From: Pedosphaera sp.
Lineage (GTDB): Bacteria; Verrucomicrobiota; Verrucomicrobiia; Limisphaerales; Pedosphaeraceae
Assembly (NCBI GenBank): GCA_028293325.1
Contig: JAQGPA010000218.1
Coordinates: 1-47,399, forward strand
DNA length: 47,399 bases
Reading direction: 5' to 3'
Shown here: positions 1 to 8,608 of the stretch, piece by piece
How positions within the stretch are numbered: the stretch's first letter is position 1
Layout: every line of letters starts with the position of its first letter
Translations under genes and position numbers: made by a program
Notes under the pieces: generated by a model
What the model was told of the DNA's origin: nothing
Databases searched by the model: none
The model's input: the letters and a program-made list of their open reading frames with translations, nothing else

Positions 1-2872
1 CGTCGTTGGTCGTGCGGGTAATGCGATCACCGCCGCTGAAATCAGGGTTATGGTCCTGATTGAGATCCAAGATCGTGCAGGCCAATTCACCTTTGGTATC
101 GTAGGTGTAGAGTGTGGAAACACCATCGGGATCGACCCGGTTGGTGAGCTGGCCGTGGGTGTTGAAATACGAAGTGGCCGTGGGCGTGCCGGAACCGCTG
201 GCGTAAACCGTCTTGTAGGAGCGGCCCACCATGTCATGGAAGGTCTTGGTCCATTCATTGGTGCCGCCGGAGGCATCCAGACGGATTTCCTGGGTATAGA
301 AATTGGTGCTGGCTGAGTCCACCCCGTAAAGATACTGCATGGGACGAACCGCAGTACCGGCGACCGCCAGCAACGAGCCGTCCAGGGCGTTGGTTTCAAA
401 GCGGGTGCCGACATCCTGATAAGTGCTCTGTTTGACCAACTGGCCGCCGCCGAACTGCCCGCCACCGGTAAAATAATTGGTGTAGGTGGTGGTGTGGCTC
501 AAGGCATCGATGAGCGAGGTCTGGCGACCGGCATCGTCATAGGTGGCGGAACTCAGGGTGATGGCCGTTCCATTGGTACCGTAACGCACCGCACTTAGCA
601 GATTGCCATAGGCATCGTAGGCGTTGGAGGTGGTGATGCTGTTGCGGGTGGTGGTGACCAGGCGCTTAAGCGCATCGTAGGAATAGGTGGTGACCGTGCC
701 ATCGCGATCAGTTTCCGAACTCAAGGTGCAACAATCGTAGCTTTTTCCCATGCTGGTGCCATCCATGAACGTGGTGTTGGTCAGCCGATTCAGATAGTCG
801 TATTGGTAGGACTCGCTGGAGACCGTGATGTTGGAAGCGACATCGACCACGGACTGGGAAAGCATTTGCCCGGTGAGATTGAGCACGGAAAAAGTCTGGG
901 TGCCAGCATCAATGTTGGTGCCATTGGCATCACTGGGATGGCCGCGCAGGACGATGTTGGTGGTGTTGGGGCTGATGGGCCCGTATTGATAAATTTCAAT
1001 GGTGCCATCGGGCTGTTGGATGCTGAAGGGTTCATTGACGCGAAAGCCATTGGTAAACAATTTGGTGATCGTGACCAGGTTGTCCGCGGCATTCCACGCC
1101 GCTCCGGGAGTTACGCAGCGAATTTCGCGCCTTTCCGCAGGCAGGGCCACCAGGTAGCTGCGGGCGATTTCCTTGCCCAGCAGGTATTTGATGGTGCGGC
1201 GGGGAAGGTCCGGGCTCAAGGAACCGGCGTCGCCCGAACCGGAAAGTGCGTTGGTGGTGTAATCCATGGTCACCAAGGAGCAGAGATTGGAGTCAGTGGA
1301 GACGGCTTGATTGAGGAAAGAGGAGAAGATGTTGGTGGGACGATTCCGGGTATCATAACGGTAATATTCCCAGGAACCGTTCTCATGAATGGCCTGTTGG
1401 ATAAATCCGCTGGGTGTATAGGAATAGGTGCTGATGAGCGGATTATTGCCGGTGCCATTGGTCCGGGCGAGCAGCCGTTCGCCGTAAGTGGCACTCTCGG
1501 CAAATTGTTCAACACTCTGAAAAACCGGACTATTGGTTCCCTGCTGAATGGTGGTGGTCACGGTCCGGATCGTATTGGTTTGCGACCAAACCACCGCCTT
1601 TGCCTCGGTGCGCAGGCCATTGCCGGAAGTCAGTACCCAGCCGCCATTTGTCCAGGCGTAGTTATAAACGTAAGAAGTGCCACCACTTGAACTATCCGTG
1701 ATCTGGAGCTGGTTGGTATCGGCGTTGAGGTTGGTGATGGAAATTGTTCGAAAAGGGCTGTTCGTAAGTCGGTAACCTCCATTAGTGAAGCTGACGACAT
1801 TGGTAAGGTTGAAGATTTGAATGGCATAACAATAGGTATTGGACACCACAATATTAGCCAGTTCCTCCGGAGCTTTTATCTGGGTTAGGTCGCCCGAGCC
1901 ATTGGTGTAAACTTCAACATCCGGTCGAATGAAGTTATAACGCAGTGCCCCTGGCGTGGCTAGGGAGTTGGTCGGATCGCTCTCCTTGATGTACATGTAT
2001 CCTGCGGTGTCGCCCAGCATGGACCAGCCCAGAGGAATTTTAATGTCCACACTCCCATCCACCACTTGTGCGCCCCGGGCGGCACAGGATGCCCCGCCTT
2101 GGCAGCTCAGGCAGTCCTTCAACTCCAAAGGCAGTGTAAAGCAACTGTTTCCGGAATTATCCGAGGCCTGCAGCGTAATGGTGCCGGAGTTTGTTGAGGC
2201 GGTAACAGTTCCGGTATTGGTGTTAAACTGGCAATGCAAATCGGGCCCAATGATGCTCCACTTCAGGTTCACATGATTACTCATGGAATCGAAGGCATAG
2301 GGAGTTACCGTGGTATAATTGTCCGCAGGTATGCTTTTAATGCCACTGCTGGGACTGTCCCAACCAAAACTGATCTTTAAGGGAAACACAGTGACGGTAT
2401 AAGAAGGGAAAGATGAAACAAAAGTCCCGGGATAACTCTTATTATAGCTAGCCATAACGCCATTAATGTAGAATCCATAACAGGAGGGGACACCGGTCAT
2501 CTGAAATCCTTCGTTGAAATAATCGTTGTTCGCAAGCGTTGCCTGTGCGGTATAAGTTTGGCCCGGTACTAATTGTACTTGAACATCGCTGATTGCGAAA
2601 GCAGGACGAGGATCTAGATTTCCAATGGCGGCAACGTTGTTAGTTGAAAAGGAACCCAATCTAAAAGCATAATAATGTGGATTATTAGTAGTATTGTGGC
2701 CCAGAAATTCCGCATCCTCGCGGATCGTCACGGTGACTGCGTGTTGAGCGTTACTGATTTTCGGAAGGCCCGAAAGGCAGACCACTAACAAGGAGAAAAT
2801 GGCTGCGCCTCGCAACGGTTTCAGATTAGGTTTTGTACCCAAGATTCGTTGGATAAGCTTTCTTGTGCTCAT
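1..2872 (-). CDS. Secreted RHS/YD-repeat protein, C-terminus beyond the left edge
   Basis: The frame is open from ATG at 2872 to the left edge (about 957 codons, no stop), so the C-terminus is not visible. Residues 1-45 resemble a Sec signal peptide: a long basic n-region, the core AAIFSLLVVCLSG and a likely cut after SNA. About 600 residues of beta-rich, Thr/Asn-rich sequence follow, with a small cysteine cluster CLSCQGGASC near residue 250. From about residue 690 there are YD/RHS-type repeats: YDYLNRLTNTT, YSYDALKRLVTTT, NAYDAYGNLLSAV, YDDAGRQTSLIDAL and DPDGVSTLYTYD. In known RHS proteins such repeats form a shell around a variable C-terminal domain, often a toxin or adhesin; whether one exists here cannot be seen. 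The gene lies 50 bp behind the 2923-6024 gene on the same strand, so the two are probably co-transcribed. The family call is firm; the function is unknown. Confidence 0.85.
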   Translation of the reverse strand, partial: MSTRKLIQRILGTKPNLKPLRGAAIFSLLVVCLSGLPKISNAQHAVTVTIREDAEFLGHNTTNNPHYYAFRLGSFSTNNVAAIGNLDPRPAFAISDVQVQLVPGQTYTAQATLANNDYFNEGFQMTGVPSCYGFYINGVMASYNKSYPGTFVSSFPSYTVTVFPLKISFGWDSPSSGIKSIPADNYTTVTPYAFDSMSNHVNLKWSIIGPDLHCQFNTNTGTVTASTNSGTITLQASDNSGNSCFTLPLELKDCLSCQGGASCAARGAQVVDGSVDIKIPLGWSMLGDTAGYMYIKESDPTNSLATPGALRYNFIRPDVEVYTNGSGDLTQIKAPEELANIVVSNTYCYAIQIFNLTNVVSFTNGGYRLTNSPFRTISITNLNADTNQLQITDSSSGGTSYVYNYAWTNGGWVLTSGNGLRTEAKAVVWSQTNTIRTVTTTIQQGTNSPVFQSVEQFAESATYGERLLARTNGTGNNPLISTYSYTPSGFIQQAIHENGSWEYYRYDTRNRPTNIFSSFLNQAVSTDSNLCSLVTMDYTTNALSGSGDAGSLSPDLPRRTIKYLLGKEIARSYLVALPAERREIRCVTPGAAWNAADNLVTITKLFTNGFRVNEPFSIQQPDGTIEIYQYGPISPNTTNIVLRGHPSDANGTNIDAGTQTFSVLNLTGQMLSQSVVDVASNITVSSESYQYDYLNRLTNTTFMDGTSMGKSYDCCTLSSETDRDGTVTTYSYDALKRLVTTTRNSITTSNAYDAYGNLLSAVRYGTNGTAITLSSATYDDAGRQTSLIDALSHTTTYTNYFTGGGQFGGGQLVKQSTYQDVGTRFETNALDGSLLAVAGTAVRPMQYLYGVDSASTNFYTQEIRLDASGGTNEWTKTFHDMVGRSYKTVYASGSGTPTATSYFNTHGQLTNRVDPDGVSTLYTYDTKGELACTILDLNQDHNPDFSGGDRITRTTND

Positions 2873-2922
2873 AATGATGTGGAGAATTGTTGGTTAGGTT
2901 CTGGCAAAAGGTCGTTTGGTGC

Positions 2923-5900
2923 TCACTTTAAAGGCGTATAGACATTGAGCTTGATGACACCACTTACATCCGCATTGGTACCCGCCACCCGCGGATTGCG
3001 GCCCTGGAGCCATTTGAGGTAGTCACTGACTCCGTCTCCCGAAGTGCTGGCTTGGGTGTAATCACTAAAATCCCCGGCGTCATAAACCCCGTTGCCGTTG
3101 GTGTCCTCAAAATAATCGGCCAAGCCTTCGCCGTCCGTATCGATAGGCACACCGTTGGTGGTAGCCACGTAGTGGAGACCGATATCCACAATGGAATTGG
3201 TTTCCTTCACCTGATTGGCGGTGGTGGTGTAGTGGTAAAGGCTGACGAGGTCGGCGGTGGTGCTGCCGGCATCATGCAGATTGGTGGAGACTTGGTAGAA
3301 GCTGCCCAACGGTCCGTTGGTGTAAACAAAGTTTGTCAAGACAAGGTCGTGGTTGCCAAAGTTAGGATTGAGGCGGCTGGATCCACAATTGATGTAGGCG
3401 TTGTAGCCGTTCGTTATCTTTGTAGAAAAGCCAATGGTGCAGGTATCAAAGGCATTGTTAAAAGCGTCCCATTCAGGCGAACTGCTGGTTTCACGGATAG
3501 TTAAAGCCAAATGCCAGAAAAGGTTATTGGAGAGCACCAATGAGCAGTTGGTGACTGTTGTGGCATTAAATAAGGAGCGGTCGAATAGATTGTTGTTCAG
3601 GATGATGGTGGAACCATAGGCGGAGCCGCTGAAATCATTTTTTCCATTCCAAAAGCTGCAATCCTGCACCAAGAGATTGGTGTATGCCCAGATGGTGGTA
3701 CTATACAAATGAAAGCTGGCCCCGGCGGGAGAAGCAAACTGGGTGAAGCGATAGGTGCCCGTCGGCCCGACGGTTCCATAATGGTAAGGGTTCACGTCCA
3801 CGCCATAGGTTATCCCGGGTCCCAGCGCCAATGATTGCTCCTGCACGGAGTTATAGCGAACAAACCAGTTTGGTGCGAGCGGCGTGCCGATGGAGACGAT
3901 GGCACTGCCGTCCTGAATCCACAGCCCGGTATCATTGTAGCTGGCGATGGCTGCGCCATTGGTCACCGTTACGACGGCGTTGGTGAAGGCGAAAGTATCG
4001 ACGAGGTAGTCAAGGGGGTCATAGTGATAGCCCAAGTCGGGAGTGTCGGTGTCCCGCTGGGCTTGGGGCGATAAAGTTGTATTTACGGAAACCGTGATGT
4101 TGGTGAAGAGTAGCGGTGGGTAGGTGGTGGTTTGTTTCAGATTGGCAAGCATGTCCGCACTGATGTTGGTGGTGCCGACATTGCGGTAGGGGCTATTGTC
4201 GGCCAGGTAGTAGTTGCCGGCGCCCACGGTTTGGAAGGGTGTGCCAGCGGGATTGATGACAACCGCATTGGTGGCCACGGCTCCGGCACTTACACTTCCG
4301 TTGATAATGCTGTTGGTTAAAAACAATGAACCCGGAGTAGTTACCCAATCCACAAAAAATCCAGCATCGGCGGTGACGTGTTCCGCCATAATGGACAATC
4401 CATCCTGAGCACTATTAATTGCCTCGGAGCACGATCCGAAAAGAACGTTGTGCAAGCCTATTGAAGTGAGCGGAATCCCAGATTCTACTTCGATGCCGGC
4501 GTAACAGTTAACAAACTGGCAATTCCAGAGCTCCACGTTTTGGCCTATCAAATCCAAACCGACGCCTGCATACGAAAATCGAAGGTTGCTCACTTTGAAC
4601 ATGCTCGGGTTACCCTCAAGATCCAGATAGACAATACCCTCTGCGCTGGAGGGATTGCCACTGCTGCCGGAAATAGTTTCCCCGACCGTATTGTCATTGA
4701 TGGAGGTAAGAATCCCCGGCCGATAAGGAGCGGTATTGAGCACCAGCGACCCACCCAAATCCAGACTATTATTAAATTTGATGACCGTCCCCCCTTCAAT
4801 GGTAATGGCACCTCCCGAGATGACGTACCCCTGAATCGAATATGTGGTATCCGCTTGAAAGGTGAAGTCATTTGTATCCGTATTGAGGGTCACATAATCC
4901 AAAACGAAGCCTCGCGCAGGGGCAGCCGCACTTGCCAGTTTCATGCTTTCTGCGGAACGCCTAGCCAGCTTGGGCGGGGGCAGTTGTTGCTGCGTCAAAA
5001 CCCGGTGCAGGATCGACCCGGCACTGAGTTGATTGGTTGCTGCAGGAGTTGGCGGCGCGGGCAAGGTCATGATTTGGCGCTCAATGGCAGGAAATTTGAC
5101 CTCTTCGATGAGAAACTGCCGCCCTTCCAACTGTTGCCAATGCTTGCGGACAGAGAGGCCCTTGGCAGAACCTGAGTTGGTGCCGGTCATGAAGGCCTTG
5201 CCATGTCCAATTTGCATCTGTCCAAAACTAATGACTGAATCATCGATTCGATTGGTGCTTTGCGACTTGACTTTAGCGGCAGGGGGATTTAAAAATTCAG
5301 TCAGCACTTCGAGCCGGGTGGTGGCCGGATTCAAACCCCATTCAGTTGGCAATGGAGGCTGCTCGCGCAGGATGATGTCCTGTTCAAAGCCCGCCTTGGT
5401 GTAGGTATAACGCACGTCGGCTTTGAAATCCGTGAAGGCATCGGCATAGAGCACCTGGTTTTTAGTGGGTAACAGTTCACCAATGGAGTCTTTGAGTTCG
5501 GCGATCAGCACGTTTTTGCCGGTGGTGGGGTCAAAATAGCTTAAGCCCAAGATGTGGCTGCGCAGGTGCTTGCCATCGGGGGTGGTAAGATCAATGGCTC
5601 CCGCGGTGTTGATGTTGGCGGCAAAGGCAACCTGATGCTGGCCGTGGGTGGCCACCGCGCCATCGGGGGCGATTTGGATTTCCTCGCTGGACTCAACCCA
5701 TTGGCCATCCTTGCGATAATGCATGCCGGTGGCCAGTTCGGTGTAGGAGTTGGTCTGGTAGGTGACGTTACCATCGGGACTGGTTTGGGCGGTGACCCGC
5801 TCCCAGATGCGCTGATTGGCATCCCGAGATTTAACCGCGTAGGGCGAGATTTCAATAGGAGCGGGGACGCTCGCCGAAGAGCGCGCCGGATTTTGGGCTT

Positions 5901-6024
5901 GTGCGTCAAAAGCCAAAGCACCCACGAACAGTGCCGCTAGGAAACTAACATGGTGGCGCGATATACGGTAGCAGCGTGAAAAAGAGGCAAAGACAAGTCG
6001 GTTGGGCAAAATATTATATTGCAT
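2923..6024 (-). CDS. Large secreted beta-helix-like protein with a calcium-type repeat
   Basis: About 1033 residues from ATG 6024; a GTG at 6030 is an alternative start two codons upstream. The N-terminus is basic, followed by a hydrophobic stretch (FLAALFVGALAF) ending in DAQAQ, a likely signal peptide. Residues 60-300 form a region with YRKDGQWVESSEE and TPDGKHLRSHILGLSYFDP. Residues 370-930 are rich in Asn, Thr and short beta strands (AVVTVTNGAAIASYND, NCSLVLSNNLFWHLAL), as in right-handed beta-helix proteins. Near residue 964, DTDGEGLADYFEDTNGNG and then TSGDGVSDYLKWLQGRNP resemble thrombospondin type 3 or EF-hand-like calcium loops. It lies directly upstream of the RHS gene and may be its surface partner. 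No enzyme motif was recognised. The architecture is fairly clear, the function is not. Confidence 0.65.
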   Translation of the reverse strand: MQYNILPNRLVFASFSRCYRISRHHVSFLAALFVGALAFDAQAQNPARSSASVPAPIEISPYAVKSRDANQRIWERVTAQTSPDGNVTYQTNSYTELATGMHYRKDGQWVESSEEIQIAPDGAVATHGQHQVAFAANINTAGAIDLTTPDGKHLRSHILGLSYFDPTTGKNVLIAELKDSIGELLPTKNQVLYADAFTDFKADVRYTYTKAGFEQDIILREQPPLPTEWGLNPATTRLEVLTEFLNPPAAKVKSQSTNRIDDSVISFGQMQIGHGKAFMTGTNSGSAKGLSVRKHWQQLEGRQFLIEEVKFPAIERQIMTLPAPPTPAATNQLSAGSILHRVLTQQQLPPPKLARRSAESMKLASAAAPARGFVLDYVTLNTDTNDFTFQADTTYSIQGYVISGGAITIEGGTVIKFNNSLDLGGSLVLNTAPYRPGILTSINDNTVGETISGSSGNPSSAEGIVYLDLEGNPSMFKVSNLRFSYAGVGLDLIGQNVELWNCQFVNCYAGIEVESGIPLTSIGLHNVLFGSCSEAINSAQDGLSIMAEHVTADAGFFVDWVTTPGSLFLTNSIINGSVSAGAVATNAVVINPAGTPFQTVGAGNYYLADNSPYRNVGTTNISADMLANLKQTTTYPPLLFTNITVSVNTTLSPQAQRDTDTPDLGYHYDPLDYLVDTFAFTNAVVTVTNGAAIASYNDTGLWIQDGSAIVSIGTPLAPNWFVRYNSVQEQSLALGPGITYGVDVNPYHYGTVGPTGTYRFTQFASPAGASFHLYSTTIWAYTNLLVQDCSFWNGKNDFSGSAYGSTIILNNNLFDRSLFNATTVTNCSLVLSNNLFWHLALTIRETSSSPEWDAFNNAFDTCTIGFSTKITNGYNAYINCGSSRLNPNFGNHDLVLTNFVYTNGPLGSFYQVSTNLHDAGSTTADLVSLYHYTTTANQVKETNSIVDIGLHYVATTNGVPIDTDGEGLADYFEDTNGNGVYDAGDFSDYTQASTSGDGVSDYLKWLQGRNPRVAGTNADVSGVIKLNVYTPLK

Positions 6025-6324
6025 AGGCACCTATTTTGTTTTTCTGAAAAACTCCTTGTTTACGACCTCGTCCGAACTGACCGAGTCAGAATTTGTTGTG
6101 AGAGTATATGTGCGTTTCGAGGCAGCAAGAAAAATGTTTCAAAAATTGAAAGATATTACTTCTCTTAATTTGGTTCGTTACATTGCGATGACGTTTTCGT
6201 GGAGATGTGTTAGTTCATGGACGGTTGCACTGCTGGAGGTGAAGCGGAATAATGGTTTTTTAGTGGTTGATCGGGTAATGGTGGAGAGTTCATCAGACGG
6301 TAGTCCGGCGGAAAGAAGGGAGCG

Positions 6325-6337
6325 GGTGCTTGCGCAC
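6325..6337 (-). repeat. 13-mer GTGCGCAAGCACC, copy 1 of 3
   Basis: On the minus strand this reads GTGCGCAAGCACC and is preceded by GGTGGCCA. It folds as GTGC-GCAA-GCAC with a GNRA-type tetraloop. Identical 13-mers preceded by TGGCC or TGGCCC occur at 43006-43018 and 46110-46122 on the plus strand, all in gene-free DNA. Confidence 0.6.
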
Positions 6338-6360
6338 TGGCCACCATGAAGAAAGGAAGC

Positions 6361-6490
6361 ATACATATATGAGGAGGTTGCCGAATGGTTGTGTCGCCCG
6401 CTGCGGGGCTTGGATAATTTTTGTAGATTACCCATAGCTTGCGCTATGGGCTAAATTCTTTCGCCCCTCCGGGGCTGGGGGCGGACAATC
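6361..6490. repeat. REP-like element with two adjacent hairpins
   Basis: Two perfect hairpins sit side by side. CCCATAGC (6431-6438) pairs with GCTATGGG (6443-6450) across a TTGC loop. GCCCC (6463-6467) pairs with GGGGC (6471-6475) across TCC. The preceding GCCCGCTGCGGGGC is also self-complementary. From memory, this arrangement resembles REP elements that are frequent in Verrucomicrobia and Planctomycetes genomes and are often mobilised by REP-associated tyrosine transposases; none is encoded in this window. Confidence 0.5.
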
Positions 6491-6572
6491 CAATCCCGGA
6501 TGCGGGACGGATGGAGACGGATGGGCAACAAAATAGTTCAGAGTTCGGCGTTCCGAGTTTTGAGTTCAGGTG

Positions 6573-6845
6573 GGAGGGGAAATGTTTGAGCGTTCTCACG
6601 TCGCGCTCCCCATTTCCTACTGCATGGTTCCGCTTAGACGAGGTGTTTTCACATTTTGAGGGGTTCAAGTTCAGCAAAGGGCTGTAAACACAGGGGATAG
6701 TTGTGGTTTTTGTCGCAAAAAGCTGAGCGACACGAGCGACACGAGCGACAGTCGTGATTGGCCGAAGGTGCTTAAATGTAAAAATGAATAGTAAAAGAAT
6801 ATTCAGAGCACCTCAGTGCGGAGTGCGGAGTGCGGAATTTTCGGC
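6573..6845 (+). repeat. Dispersed element of about 270 bp, copy A
   Basis: This stretch matches the reverse complement of about 43767-44045. Landmarks in the same order in both copies are GGGGAAATGTTTGAG, a run beginning CGCAAAAAGCTGAGCGACACG, GCCGAAGGTGCTTAAATG, AGTAAAAGAATATTCAGAGC and tandem GCGGAGT units before GCGGAATTTTC. Conservation is high in the last 150 bp and patchy in the first 100. No open frame is shared, which argues for a non-coding element. Confidence 0.7.
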
Positions 6846-6988
6846 GCGCTGCGGTCGCCAAAGAGTGTTCCTGCTTCGCCGAGGTTACGACGGACATGTC
6901 GGCGGACAGAATCGCGCGAGGAGTCCGGACTGGGTATGGTGAAGACCAAACCCAAATCCGAGTTCAAGGGGAAACATTAAGAAAAATC

Positions 6989-7049
6989 AAGGCTTATGAA
7001 AATAATTGTTTGGCGGGGAAAGGGTTGCGATGGTCAAAAATCGCCAGGG
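6989..7049 (+). repeat. 61-bp imperfect direct repeat, left copy
   Basis: The stretch starting AAGGCTTATGAAAATAAT and ending CAAAAATCGCCAGGG recurs at 7847-7907 at a constant offset of 858 bp without gaps. The two copies bracket the Gp27-like gene. Confidence 0.7.
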
Positions 7050-7199
7050 ACGATCCATAAAATGCGGAGGAAACTAAAAATTCAAAATTTTTTAGGATTC
7101 GCCGCCGTCGCCAGGGCTTTGGCGGGATTAAGGGATTTCCATTGAAATCAAAATCAACGATCTACAATCAACAAAAACAACTAACCAAGGAATGTTATG

Positions 7200-7838
7200 A
7201 TGTCTCGTGTGGGAAAGATTGCGCGGTTGCCCAAGGCGGTGCGGTTTAAGCTCAACCTTCGGCTGGAGAATGGGGAGTCGCAACGGGCGCTGGTGGTGTG
7301 GCTCAATAAGCTGCCGGCGGTGCAGAAGGTGTTGGCCGGGGAATTTGAGGGCCGGCCGATCAATGAGCAGAACTTGACGGCGTGGAAACAGGGCGGTTTT
7401 GCGGAGTCGCGGGCGCAGGAGGAGTTGGTGGCGCATGCCTGCGAGATGGGGAAAGAGGGGGTGGAGTTCCTCAGGGAGCGGGAGGAAAGGAACGGGAAGC
7501 ACAAGGAGTCTTTTGCCCAGAACCTGGGATTGTGCCTGGCCATGCGGATTGCAGGGATGATTACGGAGTGGGACCGGGATCCGTCGAGCGAGCGGTTGAA
7601 GCGGAACTTGCGGGTGTTGCGGAAATTGACGCGCGCGGTGGTGGCGTTGCAACTGGCGGAGGTGCGGGCGGGGCAGTGGCATTTGCGGGAGCTCAAGTCG
7701 GGAGCGCAACAAAACGAGCAGGCGCGGGGACGAGTATTGGCGGCCGAGTTCCGGGCCTGGGTGGGCGCTGCCGCCGTCGCTAATCGCCATGGCGCGACAA
7801 GAGTCGGGCAATCACTTTCAGGAAAGGTAGGAACTTAA
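7200..7838 (+). CDS. Small phage Gp27-like (DUF3486-type) protein
   Basis: 212 residues. The start MSRVGKIARLPKAVRFKLN at 7200 is preferred over the adjacent ATG at 7197, because AAGGAA at 7187-7192 then sits 7 nt upstream. The N-terminal part (KIARLPKAVR, LNLRLENGESQ, LVVWLNKLPAVQKVL, PINEQNLTAWKQGGF) reads like a helix-turn-helix module of the kind in Mu-like phage Gp27 and its chromosomal relatives in Verrucomicrobia; I recall these as an expanded family there but cannot verify it. The C-terminal half is charged and helical (KRNLRVLRKLTRAVVALQLA) with no catalytic motif. There are no other phage genes nearby. The gene is bracketed by 61-bp direct repeats and ends just before the right copy, suggesting a mobile or duplicated cassette. 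The last 20 residues look unconserved and may be read-through into spacer sequence. Confidence 0.65.
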   Translation: MSRVGKIARLPKAVRFKLNLRLENGESQRALVVWLNKLPAVQKVLAGEFEGRPINEQNLTAWKQGGFAESRAQEELVAHACEMGKEGVEFLREREERNGKHKESFAQNLGLCLAMRIAGMITEWDRDPSSERLKRNLRVLRKLTRAVVALQLAEVRAGQWHLRELKSGAQQNEQARGRVLAAEFRAWVGAAAVANRHGATRVGQSLSGKVGT

Positions 7839-7846
7839 GCAGAATT

Positions 7847-7916
7847 AAGGCTAATGAAAATAATCGTTTACAGGAGAAGGGATTGCGGTGGACAAAAATC
7901 GCCAGGGGTCCTGGCG
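7847..7916 (+). repeat. 61-bp direct repeat, right copy, with a terminal hairpin
   Basis: This matches 6989-7049 at offset 858. It ends in a perfect hairpin, CGCCAGG (7900-7906) with CCTGGCG (7910-7916) across GGT. The left copy keeps CGCCAGGG but lost the second arm. The hairpin could also serve as a transcript end for the gene at 7200-7838, although no T-run follows. Confidence 0.7.
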
Positions 7917-8017
7917 GACAGCCAATATGAAGAGGCGCGAGATATATTGTCCCGGATTGACATCGCCTCCCAGTCGATTCAGCATCCCTGAGTTCAATCC
8001 AACAAAAGGACATATTT

Positions 8018-8491
8018 ATGCCAGTTAAGCCAATTCCTGACGGATATCACACCGTAACCCCTTACTTGATCATCAAAGGCGCGGCTGCTGCCCTTGAGTT
8101 TTACAAAAAGGCCTTCGGCGCCACCGAATTGTTTCGCATGGCCATGCCCAACGGGGCAATCGGCCACGCCGAAATTCAAATTGGCGACTCCCGCCTCATG
8201 CTCGCCGATGAAGCCCCGGCAATCGGTACCCGCAGCCCGCTCTCGTTGGGCGGTTCACCCGTCAGCATCATGCTTTACGTGCCGGACGTTGATGCCATGT
8301 TCAAACGCGCCCTTGCCGCCGGAGCCTCGGAAACGAGGCCCGTAACCGATCAATTTTATGGCGACCGCAGTGGAATGTTAACCGACCCCTTCGGGCATTC
8401 CTGGAACATCTCCACGCACAAGGAAGATATCACCCCCGAGGAACTGGGCCGCCGCGCCGAAGCCTTCATGAAAAAGGAAAAATGCTCCTGA
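8018..8491 (+). CDS. VOC/PhnB-like glyoxalase-fold protein
   Basis: 157 residues with the PhnB-like vicinal-oxygen-chelate pattern: TVTPYLIIKGAAAALEFYKK at the start, AFGATELFRM, GHAEIQIGDSRLMLADE in the first beta-alpha-beta-beta-beta unit, VSIMLYVPDVDAMFKRALAA in the second, then FYGDRSGMLTDPFGHSWNIS. The family includes metal-dependent lyases, dioxygenases and resistance proteins, and also many members of unknown substrate. His in GHAEI, Glu in the middle strands and His in PFGHSW are candidate ligands. It stands alone, 180 bp after the Gp27-like gene and 117 bp before the response regulator. Family assignment is secure; substrate unknown. Confidence 0.9.
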   Translation: MPVKPIPDGYHTVTPYLIIKGAAAALEFYKKAFGATELFRMAMPNGAIGHAEIQIGDSRLMLADEAPAIGTRSPLSLGGSPVSIMLYVPDVDAMFKRALAAGASETRPVTDQFYGDRSGMLTDPFGHSWNISTHKEDITPEELGRRAEAFMKKEKCS

Positions 8492-8570
8492 CGCTGTAAA
8501 CGCCTCCAAACCCAATCGGCTCTGCCCAGCGCGATTTTGGTTTTAATTCGCCATAATTTATACAAATCGC

Positions 8571-8599
8571 TTGACGTGCCATTTTGTCCTACAATATGA
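8571..8599 (+). promoter_or_regulatory. Possible promoter for the response regulator
   Basis: TTGACG at 8571-8576 is followed after 17 bp by ATATGA at 8594-8599. Transcription would begin close to the GTG at 8609, which would give an almost leaderless mRNA; no ribosome binding site is visible before that GTG. Weak evidence from two boxes only. Confidence 0.3.
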
Positions 8600-8608
8600 G
8601 TCCTGCGC

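Larger units (their letters stand above)
6031..7196. other. Gene-poor, repeat-rich spacer
   Basis: No convincing gene in 1.17 kb; open frames here are short, lack family motifs and overlap palindromes. Bases 6031-6200 are AT-rich and should carry the promoter of the minus-strand 6024 gene, but no clear boxes stand out. The rest holds a 13-mer shared with two other spacers, a REP-like double hairpin, copy A of a dispersed element and the left copy of a direct repeat, each listed separately. Confidence 0.7.

Noticed and set aside
803..1690. Long plus-strand open frame opposite the RHS gene
   Set aside because: It is antisense to the clearly coding RHS frame, is rich in Gly and Val as expected for the complement of Thr/Asn/Pro-rich repeats, and shows no family motif.
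6002..6349. Plus-strand frame of 115 codons in the first spacer
   Set aside because: No recognisable domain, no ribosome binding site, and its end runs through the shared 13-mer; it also overlaps the start of the secreted beta-helix gene.
7200..7838. Prophage
   Set aside because: Only a single phage-type gene is present; no capsid, terminase, tail or integrase genes flank it.
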